NCBI GenBank assembly: GCA_036874045.1 | Contig: CM072341.1 | Location: forward strand, 10,428,501-10,492,500 | From: Cymodocea nodosa | Lineage: Eukaryota > Streptophyta > Magnoliopsida > Alismatales > Cymodoceaceae | Reading direction: 5' to 3' | DNA: 64,000 nucleotides | Shown here: positions 10,852-20,499 of the stretch, in pieces | How the letters are laid out: every line of letters starts with the position of its first letter | Numbering within the stretch: position 1 is the first letter of the stretch | Notes under the pieces: generated by a model | Told to the model about the DNA's origin: nothing | The model's input: only the letters and a program-made list of their open reading frames with translations | The model's database searches: none | Position numbers and translations under genes: made by a program

Positions 10852-12457
10852 CACCCTCATACCTAGTCTTTACTAGTCCCTTAGCAAAGGACTAAAGCTA
10901 AACAATGATAACACAAAGCCCATATAAAAGCACATTCATTAAAAACCAAAAACAAATGAACTAAGAAATAAATAACAAAAATAAAACTAACCTAGGCCAC
11001 TTTCGTAGGGATTACGACTACACTTAGCATGTGTAGCAAGCCTTTAAACCCCTAGGTCACCCTAGTGGTGGAGTTGTGTCTCTAGAGGGTTTTCAACGGA
11101 TATACCCACAAAATCCAAAACAAAACATAAAACAACACAATTAAAAGACAAAAACAACAAAAATATGCTCTTGGTTTCCTAAACATGGATAAAGTTGCTC
11201 TTAAGTAGTCTTGACCTATTAGCTTCACCTTTATTCAATCACCTCTCACCTTTCTAGATTGGATTCAAATAATCATTCAATTTCCATCCTAAGAAAGTAA
11301 AGTACTATATAAATAGGTGTATGTGAAATTGGCCAAGACTAAGAAATAACCTACTCAACTCCCTCCAAGTTACCTAGGTAATCCCAAAGGTCTATCCTTG
11401 AGTCCATTATCCTTTTATTTTGACTCTCTCTTTTTTTCATTTTTTTTTTCTCTTTTTTATTACCTCCTACTCCAACACCTTTTTACGCGACCACAATCCC
11501 TTACTTAGGGGAAAGTTGACCGGTTACTCAGTAGCTTTTGTAAGAACAAGTAATCAATCTCTCTTCTACTTTTTCTTTTCTTTTTTTTCTTTTTTCTTGT
11601 TTTTTTTTTTTTTTTCTCACTCCCTAGCCCTCTACCCTTAAGAGTGCCTCCCACATCATTGTGTAAGAACGGGCAATTTTACCTTAGCCCTTTTATTCTA
11701 CCCTTCTCATAGGGCAATCCCAAGATATATTCCTAAGTTTTTACCTAAGTTTCCCTTCAAGAGGAGTGGTTCCTTCTTAGTCAAGGCCTCATGTAAGTGC
11801 AATACTACATATAAGCTCAAAAATATGGATGGTTTTGAATTTTATTCTTCTCCTCCCCTTAAGGTTCAAGGTTTCTTTCCTAAAGGATTCACTTTTAGAT
11901 CTCAATTATACCTAAAAGAACTCTATCCATTAGGGCCTATGAGCATTTATAAAACACAATAAACAAGAAAAAGCACAAAATCGAAAAAAAAAACTGTCGT
12001 CAAATGCCTCCCCCCCATACCTAAATTTTGCATTGTCCCCAATGTAAAAGAAATCATATAGGCAATAAGATAAAAAACATGAAGACGACAACAACAAAAG
12101 AAACAAACCATGACAAGCAACAAGCAAGAAAAGATTACACCCCCATACCTAGCATGCAATCCATATGCACTTGTGTAAATTTAAATTGTATTATTCCTAA
12201 AACATACAATGGAGATTGAGTAGTATGCTGAAGAAATAATGTTTAATACATGTATCATTCAAATGCATCATACAGAAATAAGGTTAAGAGTGCATACCTT
12301 GCTTGACGAAGAAAAGTAATAAACTACAAAACTAACAAACATATCAAAATAGAAAAGAAATTTATATAAACAAAACTATAGCATGCGATTAAGAATAAAA
12401 ATACTAACAAAAAGAAATTTTTGTTTTTTTTATATTTTTTTATATATAAATAACCAC
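10852..12457 (-). other. Non-coding 3' tail of the Athila-like element with polypurine tract
   Basis: Read on the minus strand, this lies between the Gag stop and the 3' LTR. The last bases before the LTR read AGGTATGAGGG (10852-10862 reversed), the likely polypurine tract. An internal copy of the purine motif lies at 12007-12050. A pyrimidine-rich stretch at 11420-11640 gives T-rich pseudo-ORFs that I do not accept as genes. No envelope-like gene is present. Confidence 0.75.
12007..12050 (-). promoter_or_regulatory. Internal polypurine-like conserved motif
   Basis: Minus-strand copy of the motif at 5105-5148 and 47203-47247: GGGACAATGCAAAAT followed by a run AGGTATGGGGGGGAGG. It lies about 410 bases downstream of the Gag stop and 1.2 kb before the 3' LTR. 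Its conservation between this element and the F-box element suggests common ancestry of their 3' halves. A second plus-strand priming site is an inference. Confidence 0.55.
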
Positions 12458-13759
12458 TCATGTAGATGGTGAAGGGTTGGTTCCTGAAGTCTCTCCTTGT
12501 GTCAAATGCACACCTGCCATGTGGGGATTTGGTACAGTGTTACTTGGTAATTCTCCCCGTGCTCTACTTCTAGATGAAGTAGACAACCTATCAAACTTTG
12601 CTTCTAATCCCTTAATGATTTGGTCATGGCTAGCTAAAATGGGATTTACTTGTCTGCTAACTTGAATTAGGGATCGAATCCCTTTCTCCATTTCAGTGAA
12701 GCTTTTCTCCAAAGCGGACATTCTATCACTTAAATTTGGCTGAGTGGGTCCATGATGCTCAATACGGTTTCCAGGTGCTTCCGGTTGTCGCCACGAAAAA
12801 TTGGGATGGTTTCTCCATCTTGGTGTATAGTGTGATGATGGTTGGAATGGCCTTTGTCCCATACCAATGGCATTAACTTCCTCAAACTGTTGTCCTTGCA
12901 TTGCAGGGCATTCTTCCATGATGTGCCCAAGAATTCCACATGCTATACACTTAACTTCAATCACTTTATCTTTTCCCTTTTGTTGACTTATAATCAGATC
13001 TTCTACTTTTTTAACCATGGACGACATCCTAGCTTCCATGCCTACCATGGGGTCTACTGTGTGCATTTCCCTTGCCAAAGTTCTATCAAATGTTCTATCT
13101 GATGAACTTTCCATTTCCATTGTTCTCTTAGTAAGGTCCATAAGTCTATCCCATGCACTTACTTCATCTAATCTCATGAAGCGTCTAGGACATACAGATT
13201 CTAGCATCAACTTGGTCTGATAATCCAATCCTTCAAAGATTACTTGACATTGTCTTGATTTAGGTAGACCATGATTAGGACATCTTGCCACCAGTCTATT
13301 GAAACGTTCAAAATATTTCCAAAAGGGTTCATTGGTTTGCTGGCAGATGTTTAGAATAGCATTCTTAGCTTGAATGGTCTTATGTAAAGGATGAAATTTC
13401 TTAATAAAGACAGCACAAAAATCAGTCCAAGTACAAATGGAATTAACAGAAAGGGTGTTCAACCATAGTTTCGCATCATCTCGAAGAGTGAAAGGAATAA
13501 ATCTCAACTTTATTGCATCAACAGGCACTTCAGGTAGATTAATCATGTTGCAAACATCATTAAAGTCATTCAGAAATGCATATGCATCTTCCTTATCTAG
13601 TACATGAAATCTAGGCAACTGATTGACATAATTCATATGTAATTGAAATTTATGTCCATCTACTTGAGGTAATACAAGACAAGAGGGATGGTCATGTATT
13701 TGAGGATAGTAGATGTCCTCAAGAGAAGGTAATTGCTGGTTTGTACCTTGGTCTCCCAT
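12458..13759 (-). CDS. gag: Intact Ty3-type Gag polyprotein, located downstream of integrase
   Basis: 433 codons without a break, from ATG at 13759 to TGA at 12458; the frame is open upstream to a TAA near 13813, but the next candidate start is a GTG at 13780. Residues 82-180 form the retrotransposon Gag domain (DAIKLRFIPFTLRD, then FWKYFERFNRLVARCPNHGL and the IFEGLDYQTKLML motif). A CCHC zinc knuckle, CIACGILGHIMEEC, is at residues 271-284. The C-terminal part contains a likely coiled-coil (LSDRMSALEKSFTEMEKGI). Gag assembles the virus-like particle and the knuckle binds RNA. It lacks the linker to protease normally seen in Athila-type Gag-Pol, so it is a free-standing protein. The position 3' of integrase, on the same strand, departs from the usual gag-pol order. 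It is the best-preserved ORF in the element. Confidence 0.93.
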   Translation of the reverse strand: MGDQGTNQQLPSLEDIYYPQIHDHPSCLVLPQVDGHKFQLHMNYVNQLPRFHVLDKEDAYAFLNDFNDVCNMINLPEVPVDAIKLRFIPFTLRDDAKLWLNTLSVNSICTWTDFCAVFIKKFHPLHKTIQAKNAILNICQQTNEPFWKYFERFNRLVARCPNHGLPKSRQCQVIFEGLDYQTKLMLESVCPRRFMRLDEVSAWDRLMDLTKRTMEMESSSDRTFDRTLAREMHTVDPMVGMEARMSSMVKKVEDLIISQQKGKDKVIEVKCIACGILGHIMEECPAMQGQQFEEVNAIGMGQRPFQPSSHYTPRWRNHPNFSWRQPEAPGNRIEHHGPTQPNLSDRMSALEKSFTEMEKGIRSLIQVSRQVNPILASHDQIIKGLEAKFDRLSTSSRSRARGELPSNTVPNPHMAGVHLTQGETSGTNPSPST

Positions 13760-14057
13760 CCTTACAGGCTCTTCTAACACACTAACTTCTTCTTCTAAAG
13801 GGGGCTATCTAATTAACCTAGATGCACTATCTCTCACCCACTTAGAAGATTGCATACACTAAGAATATTACAAAAGAAATATTTTGATAGAAAAAGGTAC
13901 AAATGACACTTATAGTGGAATAGTCTCTGATCCCAACACCTGCATGTTAGATAGGTAAGTACATAATTGAAAAACAAGATTTACATAATGACAAAATCAA
14001 CAAAAAGAAATAAGAGTAATTACATCTAAAACTAATAAAAAGAAAAACAAAAGAGCA
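13760..14057 (-). other. Spacer between integrase and downstream Gag
   Basis: About 300 bases with no recognisable domain between the last integrase codons (14058) and the Gag start (13759). A TAA in the Gag frame near 13813 separates the two, so Gag is not a simple read-on from pol. No obvious second primer site or promoter is seen by eye. Confidence 0.5.
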
Positions 14058-15321
14058 CTAATTATCAGATTTAGCATAGACAGCATCAATTAAAACAATA
14101 TTCTCTCCATGGCCAAATAATCTTTGTTGCAAGAAAGGTTTTAAATGGTGTCCATTGACCTTAGAAACTTCCCCACTCTTAGGGTTTTCAATCTCCACTG
14201 CTCCATGAGGAAACATACTTTTTACCACAATAGGTCCTATCCATCGTGATCTTAACTTACTAGGAAATAGATGTAGTCTAGAATTATACAACAATACCTG
14301 CTATCCTACTTCAAAATTCTTACGGAAGAGTTTGCTATCATGAAATACTTTACTCTTTTCTTTAGCTATCCGTGAATTCTCATATGCCTCTCTTCGTATT
14401 TCTTCTAATTCAGTCAATTGAAAATTTCTTTTCTTACCAGCAGCCTTTAAATCTAAGTTGAGTCTTTGAATAGCCCATCTTGCCTTATGCTCAAGCTCTA
14501 CTGGTAAATGACATGCCTTTCCAAACACTACTCTATATGGAGACATTTAAAATAGATTTAAAAGCAGTCCAATAAGCCCATAATGTCTCATCTAACTTTT
14601 CTGCCTAATCTTTTCTTGTCTTTCCAACTATCTTTTCCAAAATTTGCTTAATTTACTTATTGGCATTCTCTACTTGTCCATTGGTTTGTGGGTGATAGGG
14701 GGTTGTCATTTTATGATTTACTCCAAATTTTTTCATTAATACTTCAAAACTTCTATTATTAAAGTGTGTTCCCCTATCACTAATTATTGCTTTAGGAATG
14801 CCAAATCTAGCAAAAATGTTGCTCTTAATAAAATTTATTACTACCTTAGAATCACAAGTCCGTATGGGAATAGCTTCAATCCATTTGGACAAATAATCAA
14901 TAGCTAACAAAATATACAAATAACCTCTAGAATTAGGGAAGGGTCCCATGAAATCAATACCCCACACGTCAAATACTTCAACTTCAATAATTGGTGTAAG
15001 CAACACCATATTTCTTCTAGTCAATCTTCCCGCTTTTTGACAATCTCTACAATTCTTAACATAGAAGTATGCATCCTTATGCAATGTGGGCTAGAAAAAA
15101 CCACATTGAAGAACTTTAGCTGCAGTCTTAATAGGGTTAAGATGACCACCAGCAGGTTGGTCATGACAAAAAGATAGCACACTATGAATTTCCATATCTG
15201 GAATGTATCTCCTTAAAATCAAATCAAGGCCTAACTTATAAAGATAGGGGTCATCCCAATAAAATTCTTTGACCCTAGCTAAAAATCTCTTAATATCTTG
15301 CCTTGACCAATAGCTAGGTAG
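14058..15321 (-). pseudogene. pol: Ty3 integrase, broken
   Basis: Integrase joins element DNA to the host chromosome. The N-terminal HHCC zinc module is seen around 15050-15190 (SFCHDQPAGGH, then CRDC). The catalytic triad is complete at the residue level: Asp in WGIDFMGPFP, Asp in SDRGTHF, Glu in NGQVENANK (14653-15084). The C-terminal segment at 14058-14294 has LRSRWIGPIVVKS, the GPF/Y-type module. Breaks: stops near 15319 and 15090, a stop at 14653 and frameshifts before 14546 and 14294. No chromodomain is visible. Integrase is followed by the separate Gag gene instead of the end of the element. Confidence 0.88.
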
Positions 15322-16545
15322 TCATTTTGTCACAAGATAATTCACAATATCTGCAAACCAAGGGATTGGAGTTATAGCCATCAACTGCTCATCAGGAAAT
15401 GATTCATCAATGGGTAACTCCCCTTGAGGCGTGACAATACGAGACAAGTGGTCGGCAACGACATTTTCACATCCTTTCTTATCTTTTATCTCAATATCAA
15501 ATTCTTGCAAGAGAAGAATCCATCTAACTAATCTAACCTTAGCATCTTTTTTAGCTAATAAATATTTAATGGCAAAATGATCAGTGAAAATGATAACCTT
15601 AGAGCCTAGCAAATAAGATCTAAACTTCTCAAGAGCAAAAACTATAGCTAAAAATTCTTTCTCTATAACTATATAGTTCAATTGGGCTGCATTAAGAGTT
15701 TTAGTAGCATAATAGATTACCCTAGGTAATTTATCAATTCTTTGCCCCAACACAACACCAATTGCATAATCTGATGCATCACACATCAACTCGAATGGTT
15801 GAAACCAATCGGGTGGATACACAATAGGGGCTAAGGTGAGGACTCCCTTAAGCTTATCAAAGGCATCTTGACATTCTCCAAAGAAATCAAACTTATGATC
15901 CTTTGATAATAAACTAGTTAAAGAACAAGCAATCTTACTAAAATCCTTAATAAATCGTCTATAAAACCCAGCATGACCCAAAAAAGCTCTTATATCCTTA
16001 ACAGATTTAGGAGGTGGTAGGTTGGCTATCAAGTCTACGTTGGCTTTATCTACTTCCAATGCATTCTTAGAAACAACATGGCCCAACACAATTCCATGTT
16101 GCACCATGAAGTGGCATTTCTCCCAATTTAAAACCAAATTTTTCTCTATACATCTTTTTAAAACCAACTCTAAATTCTTAAGACACACATCAAAGGAAGA
16201 TCCTGATATAGAGAAATCATTCATAAAAATCTCTAAGAAGTTATCAATTATGTCCGAAAAGATTCCAGTCATACACCTTTGAAAAGTTGCAGGAGCATTA
16301 CACAAACCAAAGGATATGCGCCGGAATACAAAAGTACCAAAAGGACATGTGAATGTAGTTTTCTCTTGATCATAGGGTGCTACAAGAATTTGGTTATATC
16401 CAGAATAACCATCTATGAAACAATAATATTCTTGCCCAGCTAACTTCTCTAACATTTGATCTATAAAAGGCAAGGGGAAATGGTCTTTCCTTGTGGCGGT
16501 ATTTAGTTTCCTATAATCAATACACACTCGCCATCCTATTTGCAC
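15322..16545 (-). pseudogene. pol: Ty3 reverse transcriptase and RNase H with altered active site
   Basis: Contains reverse transcriptase blocks [31 protein letters not shown] and [14 protein letters not shown], then RNase H ([53 protein letters not shown]). The catalytic pair, normally FMDD in this lineage, reads FMND: codon 16219-16221 is AAT, so the first Asp is Asn. This should abolish polymerisation, and GAT to AAT is a single G to A change. The 407-codon frame is otherwise open, but it is frameshifted from the preceding segment. The same frame continues through a stop into integrase. Confidence 0.9.
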
Positions 16546-17297
16546 TCTAGTAGGGACTAGTTCATGATTACTATTTTCTACAACTGTGATACCAAATTTC
16601 TTTGGGACAACCTAAACAGGGCTAACCCAAGAACTATCAGAAATAGGATAAATGATGTCATGATCTAGCCACTTAATAATTTCTTTTCTAACCACATCTT
16701 TATGTTTGGGTTTAATCTTCTCTGTGGGTCCCTAGAAGGTGTAATGTCATTATGCAAATGAATTCTATGTTGACATAAACTAGGGTCAATTCCTTTGATG
16801 TCAGCCATGATCCAACTAATGGCCTCCTTATGTTCTTTTAAAATTACCAACAACTTCTCTTCTTGCTCTCTAGAAAGATGAGAAGATAAAATAACTGTCA
16901 AGGTGTTCTCTTTTCCAAAATAGGCATACTTAAGGTCTTGAGGTAAGGGTTTTAGTTCAAGAGAAGGTGGTTCAACAATAGATGGTTTCTTAATCTCTCC
17001 TAAATCTCTTTCTAAATGCTCTATATAATTTAATTCAAAAATACTATCACTCTCACCAATGTCATCATCTAAGTCATAGATATGTGCTAGATCAACCTTA
17101 TGTTCTATAGGTGGATAATCTTCATCTTTAGATAAACTATAATTTACTACCCCCTCACCTTCATCCATAATGCTTAATAAGCTCACATTAAAATTTTCAT
17201 TATCTAAAATTTTAACTTCTGGGTGAGATTTAAAAATATTTAAATCAACCTTAGCATCACCATATGTTATTTACATAGACCCATCTCTACATCCTAT
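16546..17297 (-). pseudogene. pol: Protease to reverse-transcriptase linker of the Athila-like pol
   Basis: Open from 17186 to 16665: an acidic linker (YDLDDDIGESDSIFELNYIE), then a segment ending SWIMADIKGIDPSLCQHRIH and the beginning of the polymerase fingers (NPNIKMWLEKKLL). Stops (TAG, TAA) between 17187 and 17297 separate it from protease in the same frame, and a frameshift near 16665-16700 separates it from the polymerase core. Confidence 0.8.
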
Positions 17298-17816
17298 CTA
17301 TGCATCTGCTATGGCTAGGAAGGGTCTTCCTAAAATAAGGGGTACATTCTGCTTTCTACCAGGTGAAGGTTGATTTTCTAAGACAATAAAGTCTATGGGA
17401 TAGACAAAATCTTTAATCTTAATCAATATGTTTTCAACAACTCCTAAGGGAGTTCTAAAAGAATGGTCAGCTAGTTGAATGAGAACCTCAGTGGGTTGAA
17501 TACCATTAAGTCCTAGGTTCACATAAACACTAGATGACATAACATTTACTCCTGCTCCCAAATCTATCAATGCTCTATCAAAATAGGTATCTCCAATTGT
17601 ACAAGAGATGGTTGGAGTACCTGGATCACTAAACTTCTTAGGCAAGTCTTGACAGAAATAGGCACTAACGGATTTAGCTAAGCACACTTTCATAGGTGTC
17701 TTCCTAGCTCGTTTCTTTGTACATAATTCCTTTAAAAACTTGGCATAGGCAGGTATTTGCTCTATTGCATCTAGTAATGGAATGTTAATCCTAACCTGTT
17801 CAAAGATTTCTCTCAT
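17298..17816 (-). pseudogene. pol: Retroviral-type aspartic protease
   Basis: The aspartic protease releases mature Gag and Pol proteins. The active-site motif reads LIDLGAGVNVMSSSVY, corresponding to the DLGAS motif of Athila-like elements, and a flap/C-terminal block PLILGRPFLAIADA. It is preceded by the conserved IPLLDAIEQIPAYAKFLKEL segment. A single TAG at about 17823 separates it from the upstream CCHC segment, and a TAG at its end separates it from the linker, all in one frame. So the gene was once one continuous polyprotein. Confidence 0.88.
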
Positions 17817-17825
17817 CTTAATATT

Positions 17826-18461
17826 CTAATCAATATCCTTATGTGGAGTTCTTAATCTATGGGGAAAAGGGGCAGGTTGACTTTCTAAAGGGATACTTAC
17901 CTCGGATAACTTACCTTTACCCTTTTTATTACCCAATAAAATTTCATTTTTAGATTCTTTATTTAGTTGATTGGATGAACCTAAATCATCTATAGGAACA
18001 CTCATCGGTACAAGAGAAGGAGTTTCCTTTTTAGGAATGCTCACCTCTCTCCTAGACCTTAAAGCAACATAAGTTTCAACTAATTCATCCTCAACCAAGG
18101 ATGTTGATCTTAAATCTATGTTTTCATAACCATCTATGTCAATGGGGGCACTAGAGGCTTTTGCTAAGTTTAATAAATTCATAGAGGTGTTAAGTTCAGC
18201 AATTGCCTTAGTTAAGTTAACTAAAGATTTAGCATTGGAAATATTTCTTATAGGCTTTTCCATTTTAATTTCACAACTATAGCTACTAGTGTCATAAGCA
18301 TCAGCATTATAATTTAAATTTGGCATAGATAGGCTAACATTATAACTAGAACATGCACCTACGTTGCTATTTAGCATATAAAATGGGCAATCAACATCAA
18401 CGTGATTATTCAATTTGCATTTGGAACATGTAGGTGTCAAATCAAAACTAAATTCATCCAT
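17826..18461 (-). CDS. CCHC-knuckle N-terminal segment of pol, in place of Gag
   Basis: Open frame; I prefer the ATG at 18461 (MDEFSFDLTPT) to a start further up at 18542. Residues 12-25 are CSKCKLNNHVDVDC, an exact CX2CX4HX4C knuckle. The rest is low in recognisable features, ending PFPHRL, which in Athila-type elements marks the entry to the protease region. No Retrotrans_gag core (compare DAIKLRFIPF in the downstream Gag) is present here. It may be a remnant of a canonical Gag C-terminus or a separate nucleic-acid-binding domain. The element therefore encodes two CCHC knuckles, one here and one in the downstream Gag. Function inferred only from the knuckle. Confidence 0.7.
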   Translation of the reverse strand: MDEFSFDLTPTCSKCKLNNHVDVDCPFYMLNSNVGACSSYNVSLSMPNLNYNADAYDTSSYSCEIKMEKPIRNISNAKSLVNLTKAIAELNTSMNLLNLAKASSAPIDIDGYENIDLRSTSLVEDELVETYVALRSRREVSIPKKETPSLVPMSVPIDDLGSSNQLNKESKNEILLGNKKGKGKLSEVSIPLESQPAPFPHRLRTPHKDID

Positions 18462-18814
18462 ATTATAAATTAAATATTTATCTAGAATGGCATGCAAATT
18501 TCCAACTAAATGAACAAACCGAATGTATTCAATCAAGCACAATCTTCAAGTGATTTAAGCAAATCTACAACATAATAGAGAAATTGATAAACAATTATTT
18601 TTTTCTTTTACTTGAAACTTAATTTTTCATAGATTCATTCAGTGACTATTCTATTATCATGCCACTAAATTCTAGATACAAACACCAAAGCATATATCTC
18701 GCAAACATTGTATATAATCTGAGTTTCATCTAAAACAAGTAGTCATGGAATTTCTGAAACTAAACTGTACTACCTTGGCTTAAAAGTTTTCTACAGAAAT
18801 TCATATAGCATGTA

Positions 18815-19640
18815 AATTCACAAATAAATACTCTTCTGAAAGTTAATTACTTCTAGTTTCCAAGAAAAATCAGAGACAAAAATTTTCAAAACTGAAGTGT
18901 TGTCAAAATCAGGTGAAACTCAGAATTTGTAATCTGCAGAACATGTCATCTTAGAAAAATTCCCTAGAAATGTATACAAATACAAATACAACGTATAATA
19001 CCTTGTTTGAAAGATAACTACTGTAGTTTCTAGGAAAAATTACAAAAATAATTTTTAACTCAACATTTAATTGCAGTTTCGATTATAAGCATGCAGATAA
19101 AGAGAAATACCAGAAAAAACTGCACTCATAGAGAGTTCGAAAGGTTAGCCACCTAACCTTCCGGAAAGGCAAAATTTTCAGAAGATTACTGGTTAACCTT
19201 CTGAAAAACAGCAGAATATGAAGATTTTGGAAGGTTAACTACCTAACCGTACGAAATGGCAAAAAAATTTTGGAAGGTTAGAGGGAAACCTTCCGATTTG
19301 GCTGAAAGCTAAATATCTCAACTTGAAAAAATCACATAGAAAGTTATACAGCTCCAAAATTTACAATTAAATACTTTTCTGAAAGGTAATTACTTCTAGT
19401 TTTTATAAAAAATCAAAGATAAAAATTTTCAAAACTGAAGTGTTATCAAAATTATGTAAAACCTCAGACAACACAAATTCATAATCTGCAGAACACATCA
19501 TCTTAGAAACATTCTCCAGAAATGTATATAAATCAAAATACAACATATAATACCTTTTTGGAAAGGTAAACTCTTTTAGTTTCATGGAAAAATTTCAAAA
19601 CTAAGTTTTATTCAAACATGTATCTGCAGTTTCAAATATA
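18815..19640 (-). repeat. Diverged direct repeat in the Athila-like leader
   Basis: Two copies of roughly 290 bases, about 18815-19110 and 19355-19640, offset by about 540. Both contain AATTACTTCTAGTTT, AAAATTTTCAAAACTGAAG and TAATCTGCAGAACA. Between them lie the GGAAGGTTA hairpins. A weaker third match begins near 19900 (AAGATAATTTCATCTAATTT). Confidence 0.65.
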
Positions 19641-19703
19641 AGAGTTCAGATAAAACTGTTCTACACTAGAAAATAACCATCCGATAGATATTGGATAGCT
19701 CAC

Positions 19704-19742
19704 CCTAACTATCCGATTTTTGGGAAAACTCGGATAGTTAGG
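19704..19742. other. Perfect 13-bp hairpin with CGGATAGTTA word
   Basis: CCTAACTATCCGA (19704-19716) is the exact reverse complement of TCGGATAGTTAGG (19730-19742), with a 13-base loop. The stem word occurs singly in LTRs of several other families in this window. A structural or protein-binding role is possible but untested. Confidence 0.75.
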
Positions 19743-20475
19743 TGTAACTGTTCTAGTTTTGGTCAGGGAAAACTCAGATAGTTAGGTGTAACTGTTCGAG
19801 TTTTTCATGAAGTGTTCGGACAATTATACCCCTGACTATCCGATTTTCATAATATTGGTTAAATCTGATATGCCAACTTTAAAAATTCACACAGAAATCT
19901 ATATAAATCCAAATGAAACATAGAAATACTCGTTGGAAAGATAATTTCATCTAATTTCTGGAAAAAATCGCTGAATTAAATTTTACATACTTTCATAATA
20001 TCATATTTTCAAAATTCATTAACATAAACCTATCCAGAATTCTGTAAAACATCCCTGTTTACTAAGATTTTTATCTTTTAACATACTAATCAGAATTTTA
20101 TGCATAAGTACTCAAAAGAAATCTCAGAAACCGAGTATTTCAGGAAAAATATCATAAAAATAAGTTCTAATCTCATGCACATCAAAAAATTTAAATTTAC
20201 AGACAGACAGATTATGTCTTAATAATTTGTACACAAAGATTATCATTACTCCATTAAGCTACTTGTCACCAAATCATAAACTTGAATTAAACATGTAACA
20301 AGGAATTCAGATAACAAAGAATTGAACACATAGAACGGCCAATCCATGTATCCATTTCTTTGCAAACAAACAAAGAAAAATAATAACTCAACAAGAAAAC
20401 AAATAAAACTAAAATAATTTAAAGGATATTAAATCTTGCAAATCATCTTAATAAATCATTTTAAAGCACCAAAAC

Positions 20476-20493
20476 TCCCTGGCAACGGCGCCA
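20476..20493 (-). other. Primer-binding site for tRNA-Asp
   Basis: Minus strand reads TGGCGCCGTTGCCAGGGA, complementary to the 3' end of plant tRNA-Asp with one change (A for G at position 14). It sits 6 bases from the 5' LTR, as expected for Athila-type elements, and fixes the element's orientation. Confidence 0.92.
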
Positions 20494-20499
20494 AAAACT

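Larger units (their letters stand above)
18462..20475 (-). other. Long non-coding leader of the Athila-like element
   Basis: About 2 kb between the primer site and the first pol codon, where Gag would normally be. No ORF with a domain is seen. It contains diverged direct repeats (about 18815-19110 and 19355-19640; shared anchor CAAAACTGAAGTGTT) and several hairpins built from GGAAGGTTA and CGGATAGTTA words (19141-19160, 19272-19294, 19704-19742). The long leader may hold packaging and dimerisation signals; this is inference. Confidence 0.7.

Noticed and set aside
11420-11641. 73-codon ORF rich in Phe
   Set aside because: Product of a poly-T tract in the non-coding tail of the Athila-like element.
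12458-13759. Downstream Gag as a nested insertion of another element
   Set aside because: Same strand, no LTR, primer site or target duplication around it, and the F-box element shows the same Gag-then-purine-motif order; kept as an alternative to be tested but not preferred.
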